From CATOSD01 sp965203135 (GTDB lineage Bacteria; Chloroflexota; Dehalococcoidia; Lucifugimonadales; CATOSD01): a stretch of 64,000 nt of DNA. The notes under the pieces are model-generated. The model was not told the DNA's origin and ran no database searches. It saw only the letters and a list, made by a program, of their open reading frames with translations. Positions 36,284-45,586 of the stretch are shown here, in pieces. How positions within the stretch are numbered: the stretch's first letter is position 1; every line of letters starts with the position of its first letter. The position numbers and the translations under genes were made by a program. Where the stretch lies: contig CBDBBO010000003.1 of assembly GCA_965203135.1 (NCBI GenBank), positions 248,001 to 312,000 on the forward strand, read 5' to 3'.

Positions 36284-37546
36284 ATGACGAACAGCCCACT
36301 CGCCGCCCTCATCCGGTCAGAGGCGGAGACTAGGGGCAGGCTCACCTTCGCCGAGTTCATGGCGATGGCCCTCTACCACCCCGCAGGCGGCTACTACACC
36401 CGCGCTGGCCGCGTCGGCGAGCGCGGCGACTTCTACACCAGCCCCGCGGCGCACCCCGCCTTCGGCGCACTGCTGTGCATCCAGCTCTGGCGGATGTGGC
36501 GCCGGCTCGGACGCCCCTCACCCTTCACCGCCGTCGAGCTCGGCGCCGGCGATGGCCTCCTCGCCCGCGACATCTGCGCCTACGCCGACCGTCTCCCCCC
36601 CGAATTCGCCGATGCACTGTCCTACGTCACCGTCGATCTTCGATGCCCTGCCGCGCCGACCCCAACCCTCAATGCCGTGCAATCCATCATCAGCGACCGC
36701 CTGCCCCTCCGCGGCCTGACCGGCTGCGTCATCGCCAACGAGCTTCTGGACGCCCTGCCGTTCCACCGCTTCTGCATCAACGAAGGCAGACTTTGCGAGT
36801 TCTACGTCGTCCCGCACGACGCAGGGGGGCTATCCGAAGAACTGGGCGAGCCGTCCACACCCCTGCTGTCCGAGCGGCTGGAGCGCCTCGCCGTGCCGCT
36901 GCCCGAGGGCTTCCGAGGCGAGGTCTGCCTGGGGCTGCGCCCGTGGCTGGCAGGCGTGGCCGACGCGCTGGAGCGGGGCTACCTGCTGACCATCGACTAC
37001 GGCTACCCCGCAGGCGAGCTGTACGCCCCGGAGCGGATGGGCGGCACCCTCCAGACCCACCACCGTCACACTGTCGGCGGCGACCCATTCGTCAGGGTAG
37101 GGGAGCAGGACATAACCGCCCACGTCGACTTCACGTCGGTCATGTCGGAGGGCAGGGCAGTGGGACTCGAACCCGTGGCTTTCGGCCCGCAGGCGCAATT
37201 CCTGCGAAGCCTGGGCTTCGGCCAGATGCTCCAGCGGCTGCGGGCCATGCCTCTGAGCGATGCCGAGCGCAGCGCCAACCGCATGGGCATGCTCGATCTG
37301 GTAAAGGGAGGCGGCCTGGGCGACTTCCGTGTACTGCTACAGCGCCGTGGCGATTTCGCCGACGACGGCGCCGAACCCGACTACACATCGCCCGCTCCGC
37401 TGGACCCGCCGCTCCTAAGCCCCGATCACGTCCGCCTGATGGCCGGCCGCTATCCCCACGCCGCGCAGGGCGTTTCGCCCGAGCTTGAGAATCTGTGGCC
37501 ATTCGGGCCACAGTCTGGCGAGGACTCCCGGCCCGCTACTCGCTGA
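36284..37546 (+). CDS. MidA/NDUFAF7-family class I SAM-dependent methyltransferase
   Basis: 420 residues from ATG 36284. TFAEFMAMALYHPAGGYYT, the SAM-binding VELGAGDGLLARDI, ANELLDALPFHRF and TIDYGYPAGELY are hallmarks of the COG1565 (SAM-MT) family, whose mitochondrial member methylates an arginine in complex I. The bacterial target is unknown. Its 3' end overlaps the convergent HD gene by 11 bases. The chosen start lacks a clear ribosome site. Confidence 0.88.
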   Translation: MTNSPLAALIRSEAETRGRLTFAEFMAMALYHPAGGYYTRAGRVGERGDFYTSPAAHPAFGALLCIQLWRMWRRLGRPSPFTAVELGAGDGLLARDICAYADRLPPEFADALSYVTVDLRCPAAPTPTLNAVQSIISDRLPLRGLTGCVIANELLDALPFHRFCINEGRLCEFYVVPHDAGGLSEELGEPSTPLLSERLERLAVPLPEGFRGEVCLGLRPWLAGVADALERGYLLTIDYGYPAGELYAPERMGGTLQTHHRHTVGGDPFVRVGEQDITAHVDFTSVMSEGRAVGLEPVAFGPQAQFLRSLGFGQMLQRLRAMPLSDAERSANRMGMLDLVKGGGLGDFRVLLQRRGDFADDGAEPDYTSPAPLDPPLLSPDHVRLMAGRYPHAAQGVSPELENLWPFGPQSGEDSRPATR

Positions 37547-38093
37547 GGCCCAGTTCCTCCGCCACCGGCTTGAGCGATTCGATGATGAACGCGATGTGCT
37601 CGTCCAGGTCCACTTCCAGCTCGTCCGCGCCCTGGAAGATGTCATCCCGGCTCACCGAAGCCGCGAACCGCTTGTCCTTGAACTTCCGCTTTACCGACCG
37701 CACCTTGGTGTCCGAAAGGCTCTTCGTGGGCCGCACAAGCGCCACCGCCGTCACGAATCCCGATAGCTCGTCGCACGCGAACAGCGCCTTCTCCAACAGC
37801 GTCTCGCGGGCTATGCCGGTGTGGTTGCCGTGCGACAGCACCGCGCGCACTATCTCCTCCGGGAACCCGCGGTCGCGAAGTATGTCGGCGCCGTAGGTGG
37901 GGTGGGACTCCGGCGTGGGGCACACCTCCCAGTCGAAGTCGTGCACCAGGCCCGCGATGCCCCACACCTCCTCGTCCTCCCCGTACTTGCGCGCGTATGC
38001 CCTCATGCACGTCTCGACGGCGCGAAGGTGCTTGCGCAGGCTGTCGCTCTTGGCGTACTCCTCCACAATCGCTCTCGCCGTGTTGCTGTCCAT
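37536..38093 (-). CDS. HD-domain protein
   Basis: 185 residues. EVWGIAGLVHDFDWEVCP gives the HD motif and VLSHGNHTG a later metal-binding His. LEKALFACDELSGFVTAVALVRP completes the usual pattern of small HD hydrolases sometimes annotated as HDIG or phosphohydrolases. Substrate unknown. Convergent with the MidA-like gene; a REP-like element separates it from the methyltransferase gene upstream on the same strand. Confidence 0.85.
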   Translation of the reverse strand: MDSNTARAIVEEYAKSDSLRKHLRAVETCMRAYARKYGEDEEVWGIAGLVHDFDWEVCPTPESHPTYGADILRDRGFPEEIVRAVLSHGNHTGIARETLLEKALFACDELSGFVTAVALVRPTKSLSDTKVRSVKRKFKDKRFAASVSRDDIFQGADELEVDLDEHIAFIIESLKPVAEELGLSE

Positions 38094-38118
38094 GATTCGC
38101 CTCCACTCTCCACAAAGT

Positions 38119-38159
38119 CCCTTCCCCCTCGCAGGGGGAAGGTTGGGATGGGGGTGAGG
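38119..38159. repeat. REP-like palindrome
   Basis: CCCTTCCCCC-TCGCA-GGGGGAAGG (38119-38142), followed by TTGGGATGGGGGTGAGG. Member of the dispersed family. Confidence 0.75.
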
Positions 38160-38186
38160 AGCCCTCCTCTCTTTCCCGCTCCCGCT

Positions 38187-39011
38187 CTATCCATCTGCAC
38201 CGGCAGCCTGCGGCCGCGGCGAGCACCGCCGCGCCGTCGTCACGAATCCGGTGTGCGCCACCATCCTGTGGTCCGGGCGCACGTTGCGCCGCCCCACGGT
38301 CCAGCCTCGCTGCATCACCTCGAACGTCTCGATGAGGTCGAAAGTGCGACGCTCGCGCAGCGTCCGCGTCAATTCGTGCACCTGCAGTATCGTCGGCAGG
38401 AAGCTGAGAAATATGCCGCCCGGCAACAGCCGCTCTTCCGCGTGCGGCGCCACGTGCCACGGCTCCGGCAGATCGAGCACTATCCGGTCGAGACCATCCT
38501 CGTCGAATCCCTCGCCGACGTCGCCAAGCTTCAGGCTGAGATTGCTGGAATCGTAAAAGAGCGCGTCGACATTCGACCGTGCCCGCTCCAGCATGTCCTG
38601 CCGCACGTCGTAGGAGGCCACGGATCCCGTGGGCCCGACCGCCCGCAGCAGCGCCGCCGTCAGCGCGCCCGATCCGGTGCCCGCCTCCAGCACCCTGGCC
38701 CCGGGGAAAATGTCGCCGTACACCAGGATCGCCCCGACGTCCTTTGGATACACCACCGTGGCGATGCGGGGCATCTCCAGGCTGTAGTCGGCCATCGTGG
38801 GCTTTACCGCCAGAAGGTGGTGCCCCTTGGAGGTGAGCACCCACGCCCCCTCGTCACGGCCAAGAAGCTCATCGTGGCTGAAGTGCCCTATGTGCGTGTG
38901 GAATTCGCCGGACTGCTCGAGCCGCACCATGTACCGGCGGCCCTTGCGGTCTATCAGCAGCGCCGAATCCCCCTCCCTGAACACGGGGGCGCGTGTGGCG
39001 TTGGCGTGCAT
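38187..39011 (-). CDS. trmI: tRNA (adenine-N1-)-methyltransferase, TrmI family
   Basis: 274 residues. An N-terminal beta domain (EGDSALLIDRKGRRYMV, HTHIGHFSHDELLGRDEG) precedes the methyltransferase domain with VLEAGTGSGALTAALLRAVG (SAM site), LDRIVLDLPEPWHV (catalytic Asp-Leu-Pro region) and RPDHRMVAHTGFV at the end. The family makes m1A58 in tRNA T-loops. The last dozen residues are low-complexity. Downstream of the selenocysteine peroxiredoxin on the same strand. Confidence 0.9.
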   Translation of the reverse strand: MHANATRAPVFREGDSALLIDRKGRRYMVRLEQSGEFHTHIGHFSHDELLGRDEGAWVLTSKGHHLLAVKPTMADYSLEMPRIATVVYPKDVGAILVYGDIFPGARVLEAGTGSGALTAALLRAVGPTGSVASYDVRQDMLERARSNVDALFYDSSNLSLKLGDVGEGFDEDGLDRIVLDLPEPWHVAPHAEERLLPGGIFLSFLPTILQVHELTRTLRERRTFDLIETFEVMQRGWTVGRRNVRPDHRMVAHTGFVTTARRCSPRPQAAGADG

Positions 39012-39080
39012 CTGCCCTCCATACGCGGAGAGGCGAAGGGGCCGGGTTGTCAGGTCCCGGCCCGGCCCGCCGGACCGCCG

Positions 39081-39539
39081 CTAAAGCTTGTCCACCTCTT
39101 CCAGCACAGCCTCGGGGCTCAGCCCGGCCATGCTCTCGTAGGTGCGAACGTACCTCACCACGCCCTCTTTGTCGATGATGATGATTGCGCGGTTGGCCGT
39201 GCCCCGGTCGTCATTGTAGATGCCGAAGAGCTGCGCTACCTCGCCCTTGGGGTGGAAATCGCCCAGCAACGGATACGGCAACCCGCCAATCGACGACGCG
39301 AAGGCTGTCTGCGTGGGAACGGGGTCTGTGCTAATACCCAGCACCTGGGTATCCTTCCTCTCGAATGACGCGTTGGCCATTCGGAAAGAGGAGACCTGGT
39401 GCGTTCAACCGCCTGTGAATGAGAACAGGTGGAACGACAGCACCACGTTCTTGTCGCCCCTGTACTGGCTCAGTGTTACGCTCTCGCCGTTGTGCGCCCT
39501 CAGCGTAAAGTCGGGCGCGGCCTGACCTACCTCGATCAT
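39081..39539 (-). CDS. peroxiredoxin with selenocysteine (in-frame TGA) at the peroxidatic position
   Basis: 152 codons from ATG 39539, seven bases after AGGAGA. Translation reads MIEVGQAAPDFTLRA, then LSQYRGDKNVVLSFHLF, then SFTGG-TGA-THQVSSFR, and continues in the same frame (VLGISTDPVPTQTAF, PYPLLGDFHPKGEVAQLFG, AIIIIDKEGVVRY) to a stop at 39081. The TGA (39405-39407) is codon 45, where AhpC/TSA peroxiredoxins have the peroxidatic Cys in TxxC. No other cysteine occurs, so this would be a 1-Sec enzyme reducing peroxides. UGA serves as stop in neighbouring genes. An AGGUCU stretch follows the UGA by seven bases; a full SECIS hairpin is not convincing by eye. Confidence 0.88.
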
Positions 39540-39617
39540 TTGCTTCTCCTGGCTCTCGATTGATGTTGCGTTGCAGATGGCGTCGCGCCTGAACTGGCGC
39601 GAGTGGGAAGTGTGCGA

Positions 39618-41105
39618 CTACGACTCGGGCCGCCACCGCAGGTACGGCCGCCGGGCGGCCTGCGCCTCGTCCAGCCTCGTGTTGGGCGTGTCGTGCGGCG
39701 CGTCATGGAGCAGGTCCGGCTCCTCCTCCGCCTCCCGCGCGATCGTCTTCATCACCTCGATGAAGTAGTCCAGCGTCTCCCTGGACTCCGTTTCGGTCGG
39801 CTCGATCATCAGCGCCTCCTCGACGATGAGCGGGAAGTACATCGTGGGAGGGTGAATGCCGTAGTCGATCAGCCGCTTGGCCACGTCGAGCGCGTTGACG
39901 CCGTGCGCCCGCTTCAGGTTGCGTGCCGAGAACACCACCTCGTGCATGCACACCCTGTCGTACGGAAGATCGTACTCGCCCTTGAGCCGGCTCAGTATGT
40001 AGTTCGCGTTGATGACCGCGTCCTCGCTGATGCCCGCTATGCCCGGAGCACCCAGCGTCGCTATGTAGGCGTAGGCGCGAAGCAGCGCGCCGAAGTTGCC
40101 GTGAAACGCCCCCATGCGCCCGATGCTGCTCTCCGGCGCGGACAGCGAGTAGCTCTCCGAACCGTCCTCCGCCACGTGGCGCGTGACCACCGGCGTCGGC
40201 AGGTACGGCTCCAGCGTCGGCCCGGAGATCACCGGTCCCGCCCCGGGGCCGCCTCCACCGTGCGGCTGCGTGAACGTCTTGTGCAAGTTGGAGTGGACGA
40301 CGTCGAATCCCAGGTCTCCCAGCTTCACCCGACCAAGCAGCGCGTTCAGGTTCGCGCCGTCGCCGTACACCAGTCCCCCCGCCTCGTGAACGGTCCGGCA
40401 CACCTCCAGGATGTGCGCGTCGAACAGTCCCAGCGTGCTAGGCAGCGTGATCATCAGCCCCGCCAACTCGTCGTTCACGGTGGCGCGCAGAGCGTCCAGG
40501 TCCGTGTCGCCGTTCGCGTCCGAAGGCAGCGTAACGACCTCGAACCCCGCCATTGCCGCCGACGCCGGATTGGTGCCGTGGGCGCTGTCCGGTATCAGCA
40601 CGTTCTTGCGCTGGGCGTCGCCGTTGTCGAGGTGGTATGCCCGGATCATCAGCATCCCGGCAAGCTCGCCGTCCGCCCCCGCCATAGGGGCCAGCGAGTT
40701 GGCGGTCATACCCGTGATCTCGTTAAGGTACCCCTGCAGCTCGTACATCAGCTTCAGCGCGCCCTGCACCGTGGACTCCGGCTGGTAGGGGTGAAGCTGG
40801 GCCATGCCCGGCGTCGTGGAGACTTCGTCGTTCAGCTTGGGATTGTACTTCATCGTACAGCTCCCAAGCGGGTAGAAGTTGTGGTCGATGGAGAAGTTGA
40901 ACTGGCTGAGCTGCGAGAAGTACCGGACTATCTCACCCTCGCTCACCTCCGGCATCGGAAGCTCGTCGCGCAGCAGGTCCGATGGCGGCAGCGGCTGCTC
41001 CGGCACGTCCAGCGGTGGCAGCGTAGTGCCCATTCTCCCGCTCACGCTGCGCTCCATCAGCAACCGGCGGCGGTCCTGCTCGTATCTGTCCAGCAGTGGA
41101 TTCAT
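39618..41105 (-). CDS. gcvPB: glycine dehydrogenase (decarboxylating) subunit 2
   Basis: 495 residues from ATG 41105, which overlaps the gcvPA stop as ATGA. NPLLDRYEQDRRRLLMERS, FYPLGSCTMKYNPK, GADGELAGMLMIRAYH, PDSAHGTNPASA and the PLP-Lys segment NLHKTFTQPHGGGGPG are all present. With GcvPA it forms the P-protein that decarboxylates glycine and hands the aminomethyl group to lipoyl-GcvH. Last gene of the cleavage operon. Confidence 0.96.
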   Translation of the reverse strand: MNPLLDRYEQDRRRLLMERSVSGRMGTTLPPLDVPEQPLPPSDLLRDELPMPEVSEGEIVRYFSQLSQFNFSIDHNFYPLGSCTMKYNPKLNDEVSTTPGMAQLHPYQPESTVQGALKLMYELQGYLNEITGMTANSLAPMAGADGELAGMLMIRAYHLDNGDAQRKNVLIPDSAHGTNPASAAMAGFEVVTLPSDANGDTDLDALRATVNDELAGLMITLPSTLGLFDAHILEVCRTVHEAGGLVYGDGANLNALLGRVKLGDLGFDVVHSNLHKTFTQPHGGGGPGAGPVISGPTLEPYLPTPVVTRHVAEDGSESYSLSAPESSIGRMGAFHGNFGALLRAYAYIATLGAPGIAGISEDAVINANYILSRLKGEYDLPYDRVCMHEVVFSARNLKRAHGVNALDVAKRLIDYGIHPPTMYFPLIVEEALMIEPTETESRETLDYFIEVMKTIAREAEEEPDLLHDAPHDTPNTRLDEAQAARRPYLRWRPES

Positions 41106-42433
41106 GCCGTCGAGCCTATCTCCTCGAGAGCGGCCGCGAGCCGCTCTATCTCGTCCCTGCTGTTGATCTCGGTCACGCACACCAGCATCCCGTTGGGCGA
41201 CTGCTCGCTCACGTCCAGGCCGCCGATGATCTTGTGCTCCAGCAGCCGCTCGTTAAGCTCGGCGGGCGGCAGCGGGCAACTGACCACGAACTCCTGGAAG
41301 AACTGTCCGTCCATTGGCAGGGAGTAGCCGGGAATCTTCTCGATCAGCGACGCCGCGTAGTGGGCCTTGTGGTAGGTCAGCTCCGCGATGTGGCGAAGAC
41401 CGCGCCTTCCGTTCGCCGTCATGTACACCGTGGTCATCAGCGCGATCAGCGCGACGCTCGTGCAGATGTTGGACGTCGCACGCTCCCTCCGGATGTGTTG
41501 CTCTCTCGTCTGGAGCGTGAGCACGTATGCCGTGCGTCCCCGCGTGTCGACCGTGCGGCCTACGATGCGGCCCGGCATCTGCCGCATGTAACGCTCCTTG
41601 CAGGCGAATATGCCCACGTACGGTCCGCCGTAAGTGGGAGCCACGCCCAGCGCCTGGCCCTCCGCCGCCACGATGTCCGCGCCGTAGTCGCCCGGCGGCC
41701 TGAACATCCCAAGCGAGATCGGATCCACGTAACACACCAGCAGCGCTCCGCTGGAGTGCGCCAACTCCGAAAGCCGCTCCATCTCCTCCATGTAGCCGAA
41801 GAAGTTCGGTTGCTGCACCACCAGGCAGGCCGTGCCCTCCTGCAGCTCGGAAACGTCTCCGGGCACCTCGTACACGTCGATGCCCGGCGCCTGCGTGTAC
41901 GTGTCCAGCACCCGCCTGTACATCGGCGAGACGCTGGAAAGCACCGCCACTCGGTCGCGCCTCGTGACGCGGGCGGCCATCAGCACGCCCTCGGCCAGCG
42001 AGGTCGAGCCGTCGTACATTCCCGCGTTGGCGACCTCCATGCCCGTGAGCTGGGCGCACAGCGTCTGGAACTCGAACTCGGTCTGAAGCGTGCCCTGCGA
42101 CACCTCCGGCTGGTAGGGCGTGTACGATGTCACGTACTCGCTGCGGCTGGTTATCTGCCTCACGATGGCGGGAATATGGTGGCGGTACGACCCGGCCCCC
42201 AGGAAGCAGGCGTACTCGCCCGGCGCCCTGTTCATCGCGGAAAGGTCCGCGACGTGACGCATCAACTCGAACTCGGACTTGGGAGGGGGAAGGTCCAGCG
42301 AGGGGTTGCGATGCTCTTCGGGGATGTCAAGGAACAGCTCATCGACCGAATCGACGCCTATGGCGTCTAGCATGTACCGCCGGTCGTTGTCGGTGCTCGG
42401 CACGTAGGGAGAAACGAAGTTGCCATTCTCCAT
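41102..42433 (-). CDS. gcvPA: glycine dehydrogenase (decarboxylating) subunit 1
   Basis: 443 residues from ATG 42433. FVSPYVPSTDNDRRYML, FLGAGSYRHHIPAIV, SYTPYQPEVSQGTLQ, ANAGMYDGSTSLAEG and EGQALGVAPTYGGPYVG are GcvPA hallmarks. Nine bases after the gcvH stop and overlapping gcvPB by four bases, so translation is coupled. Split GcvP subunits are usual in Chloroflexota, Firmicutes and archaea. Confidence 0.96.
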   Translation of the reverse strand: MENGNFVSPYVPSTDNDRRYMLDAIGVDSVDELFLDIPEEHRNPSLDLPPPKSEFELMRHVADLSAMNRAPGEYACFLGAGSYRHHIPAIVRQITSRSEYVTSYTPYQPEVSQGTLQTEFEFQTLCAQLTGMEVANAGMYDGSTSLAEGVLMAARVTRRDRVAVLSSVSPMYRRVLDTYTQAPGIDVYEVPGDVSELQEGTACLVVQQPNFFGYMEEMERLSELAHSSGALLVCYVDPISLGMFRPPGDYGADIVAAEGQALGVAPTYGGPYVGIFACKERYMRQMPGRIVGRTVDTRGRTAYVLTLQTREQHIRRERATSNICTSVALIALMTTVYMTANGRRGLRHIAELTYHKAHYAASLIEKIPGYSLPMDGQFFQEFVVSCPLPPAELNERLLEHKIIGGLDVSEQSPNGMLVCVTEINSRDEIERLAAALEEIGSTA

Positions 42434-42441
42434 AGGCCCGG

Positions 42442-42831
42442 CTATGCCTCCTCCGCGGAGATGAGGGCGTCGTACTCCTCCGCGCTCAGCAGGTTGTCCA
42501 CCTCGGACGTGTCGCTGATCTGAACGCGGAGCATCCACCCGAAGTGGAAGGGAGAATCGTTTACTTTCTCCGGGCCGTCTATGAGCTCCTCGTTTCGCTC
42601 GATCACCTCGCCGCTGATTGGCGTGAAAAGGTCCGAAACGGCCTTCACCGACTCGATTTCGCCCATCTTTTCGAACTGCACCAGCGTCGCCCCAACCTCC
42701 GGCAACTCCACGAACACCACGTCGCCAAGGCTGTCCGCCGCGAACTCGGTGATTCCAACCACGCCCACATCGTCAGACTCCATTCGCAGCCACTCATGCT
42801 CCTTGGAATATCTCAGGTCGGATGGGTTCAT
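42442..42831 (-). CDS. gcvH: glycine cleavage system H protein
   Basis: 129 residues. LRYSKEHEWLRME opens the protein and MGEIESVKAVSDLFTPISGEV carries the lipoyl Lys (in SVKAV). It shuttles the methylamine group between P, T and L proteins. Its ATG overlaps the gcvT stop (ATGA, 42828-42831). Confidence 0.96.
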   Translation of the reverse strand: MNPSDLRYSKEHEWLRMESDDVGVVGITEFAADSLGDVVFVELPEVGATLVQFEKMGEIESVKAVSDLFTPISGEVIERNEELIDGPEKVNDSPFHFGWMLRVQISDTSEVDNLLSAEEYDALISAEEA

Positions 42832-43931
42832 GTATCGCTTCTCCGCCTCCGGGTGTAAAACGGCAGGCCCGTAACCTCCGCCTCTACGCTCCGCCCCCTG
42901 ATGTCTATGTGGAAGCGTGAGCCTTCGGCAGAGTAGTCGGTTTGAACGTAGCCCATGCCGATACTTCTGTCAAGAGTAGGCGAGTAGCCCCCGCTCGTCA
43001 CCTCGCCTATCTGTCCCGACTCGCCCAGGATGGCGTACCCGTGCCGGGGTATGCCCCGCTCCACCATGTTGAAGCCCACCATGCGCTTGCTGACGCCCTC
43101 GTCGCGTATCCGCCGCAGCGCCTCCCCGGCGATGTACCGCCTGCGATTGGGCCGGACGAACCTCTCCAGCGCCGCCTCGTATGGATTGACCTCGGTGCTC
43201 ATGTCGCTTCCGTGAAGCAGCAGCCCCGCCTCCATCCGCAGCACGTCCCTTGCGCCCAGTCCCGCCGCGATGGCGCCCTGATCCATAAGCAACGACCAGA
43301 TGCGCTCCGCGCGCTCGCTCGGCAGGATAAGCTCGAAGCCGTCCTCGCCCGTGTAGCCCGTACGGGCGAACATCGTGTCCACGCCGTCGAGCTGCGCGTC
43401 CGCGTACCGAAACGGCCTGATCTTGGACAAGTCAGTCGAAGCCAGCGGCTCGAGGATGAACTCCGCCGCCGGTCCCTGGCAGGCTATCATCGCGTAGTCG
43501 TCGGACACGTCCACGATGTCCGCCGGCTCCGGCCCGACGTTCCACTTCACGATCCAGTCGAACACGGCGGCGCGATTCCCCGCGTTCGGAATCACCAGGA
43601 ACTGCTCTTCACCCTTCCGGTAGACGATGCCGTCGTCGATGATGCCGCCCTGCTCGTCGCAGATTACGTTGTACCGCGCGCTGCCCTCCCGCAGACCGAT
43701 GGCGCTCACGCTGAGGACACTGCTTAGCAGCGGACCCGCCCCGGGCCCGTTGACCTCCACTCGTCCCATGTGGGAGACGTCGAAGAGACCGACGCCAAAC
43801 CGCACCAGCCTGGTCTCCAGGAGAATGCTGTCATACTGGATGGGCATCTCCCAGCCGGAAAATGGCACCATCCTGCCGCCAAGTTCTACGTGCGTGTCGT
43901 AAAGCGGCGTTCGCCTCAGTTCTTCAGTCAT
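42828..43931 (-). CDS. gcvT: aminomethyltransferase (glycine cleavage T protein)
   Basis: 367 residues from ATG 43931. RTPLYDTHVELGGRMVPFSG, FDVSHMGRVEVNGPGA, YTGEDGFELILPSE and GLGARDVLRMEAGLLLHGSD are classic. A TTG at 44024 in the same frame overlaps the promoter -10 box and is excluded. First gene of the gcv operon; it moves the C1 unit to tetrahydrofolate. Confidence 0.96.
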   Translation of the reverse strand: MTEELRRTPLYDTHVELGGRMVPFSGWEMPIQYDSILLETRLVRFGVGLFDVSHMGRVEVNGPGAGPLLSSVLSVSAIGLREGSARYNVICDEQGGIIDDGIVYRKGEEQFLVIPNAGNRAAVFDWIVKWNVGPEPADIVDVSDDYAMIACQGPAAEFILEPLASTDLSKIRPFRYADAQLDGVDTMFARTGYTGEDGFELILPSERAERIWSLLMDQGAIAAGLGARDVLRMEAGLLLHGSDMSTEVNPYEAALERFVRPNRRRYIAGEALRRIRDEGVSKRMVGFNMVERGIPRHGYAILGESGQIGEVTSGGYSPTLDRSIGMGYVQTDYSAEGSRFHIDIRGRSVEAEVTGLPFYTRRRRSDT

Positions 43932-44024
43932 ACTTGCGCGTCGTCTCTGGTACAGAGTCGGGTGAATCCAGCCTGCGACCGTCCGCCTGGATGGACGCTT
44001 CGGCCTCCAATGTAGCCACGACAA

Positions 44025-44053
44025 ATGTTAAGCGCTGGCCATTGGAGTGTCAA
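44025..44053 (-). promoter_or_regulatory. sigma-70-like promoter of the gcv operon
   Basis: On the minus strand TTGACA (44048-44053), 17 bases, TAACAT (44025-44030). The leader to gcvT is about 87 bases. It shows no recognisable glycine riboswitch core. Confidence 0.72.
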
Positions 44054-44361
44054 CGCGCCAAGAGTCGTGAAAGCGGCGTCACATTACCAGGTGCGCGAGA
44101 ATTCGTCCTGCCCACCCACTAACGCCACCCCCATGAAAACGTGCGCGGGAACCCAGGCGCGCTTGGGCACTCCCCCTCGAAGCCACCTGGTAGTCCGAAA
44201 CAGGCTCAAAGTCACGCAAAGCGGCTGCGAATCCGCCGCTTTCGGACGAGCAAAACAAATCCCGCGGAGCGGACTCCTTAGCGAAGGATATGCCCTCCGG
44301 GCGATGAAGACGCTACAATGCAGGCAGGAGAAACCCCGCAGACTGGAAAGGATCGCCGTTC
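44054..44361. other. intergenic junction between core genome and accessory island
   Basis: About 308 bases upstream of the metalloprotease gene. It has a hairpin AAAGCGGC-loop-GCCGCTTT (44218-44242) overlapped by a competing pairing TCCGAAA/TTTCGGA, and a TACAAT that could be a -10 box near 44314. No open frame is supported. No repeat of the tRNA-Val 3' end is visible here. Confidence 0.35.
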
Positions 44362-45586
44362 ATGCGGAGAGAACATCTGAAATACTGGATAGGCGCAGCC
44401 CTGATTATCGCCTTGATAATAGGCGGCAACCGGCTGTTCGCCGAGCGGACCATCGCGCAGGAGGACGGCCCCGTCGAAGATGATTTTGTCGAGGAAGAAG
44501 TTCAAGAAATACCTCCAGACTGCAAAGATCCCGGCAACTCAGGCCATCCCGCCTGTCGAGGATATGTTTCAGCCGCAGACCGTACAGCAACTGCTCAGGC
44601 AAATGCCAGACGTGCCAGACAAACGGCAACGGCTAAGAGGAACCAGACAGCGACCGCTGTGGCTAACAACCGAGCCACAGCCGTATCCAAGAGTGCTACA
44701 GCGGCGGCGAAGGCTGCCACAGCCGAAGCCAGAACAGCTACAGCCGAAGCCCTGAAACAGCGTCAGAGAGAACGACGCCAAGCAACTCAAACGGCTATCG
44801 CGGCTAAGAAAACTGCTATGCGAGAAGCCTTTCACGCAGTTCAAACTCAGATTGCCAGTAGACGCGCAACACAGACTGCAACCGCTAAAGAAGCGACACC
44901 TACGCCTGTAGGATCGAATCCCGTAACAGGTACTCGTAGACCACCTACTATTACTCCAACGCCTACACCTACACCGACTCCGATTCCCGGCGGAAGAGGC
45001 CCCGGCCCTGTTCCGCCTCCGGGCGGCAGCGTGTCTTATACCAATGCATTTGAGACAGTTATCGAATCACACAACAGGGATATTCTTGATGTCGAATGGG
45101 CTATCTTCGATTCCGACCTTCTACAAGTCGATCTCAATCTCATACCCGCAGCACGTTCCCACGTGAATCCAGCGGACTACGAGTTTCGGGTTAAGCTTAA
45201 TCCACGAAGTACAGGCTTCTACCAGATACAAAACGGAGACGTTAGTTGTACGCCTGGAAATGCTGGCAGGGATACAAGTGTTTGGTTACAGACAACCACC
45301 CTCTACATAATCGCGATTAGATGTGGACTAGGCCAGCTAAACAACTCAGGTTTCGAGGTATGGGGCCGAGACGCCGTTACACTCCATGAGTTCCTTGTCG
45401 GAAGAACCGGCGAAATCAAACAGGCTTGGCATCAAGAAGATCGCAAAGTGACCTTTGGCCTTGAGCTATCTACAGTCAATGGCAGTAAACCGTCTTGGGC
45501 CACGCTTTATAATCAACCCGTCGCGGAGACTTCCGTTCGAGAAGCTGCTGCGCGGATCAATGGCAGGATTGGGCAACGAATACTAG

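Noticed and set aside
39405..39407. simple nonsense mutation or frameshift in the peroxiredoxin
   Set aside because: The frame is the same on both sides, both halves are well conserved, and the TGA falls exactly on the catalytic residue; selenocysteine explains it better.
43932..44024. glycine riboswitch ahead of gcvT
   Set aside because: The leader is about 87 bases and lacks the conserved glycine-aptamer core sequences.
44160..44250. ACGCAAAGC motif with hairpins recalling a c-di-GMP-I riboswitch
   Set aside because: The other conserved strand (GGCAAACC) and tetraloop receptor are missing, and a possible promoter lies downstream of it.
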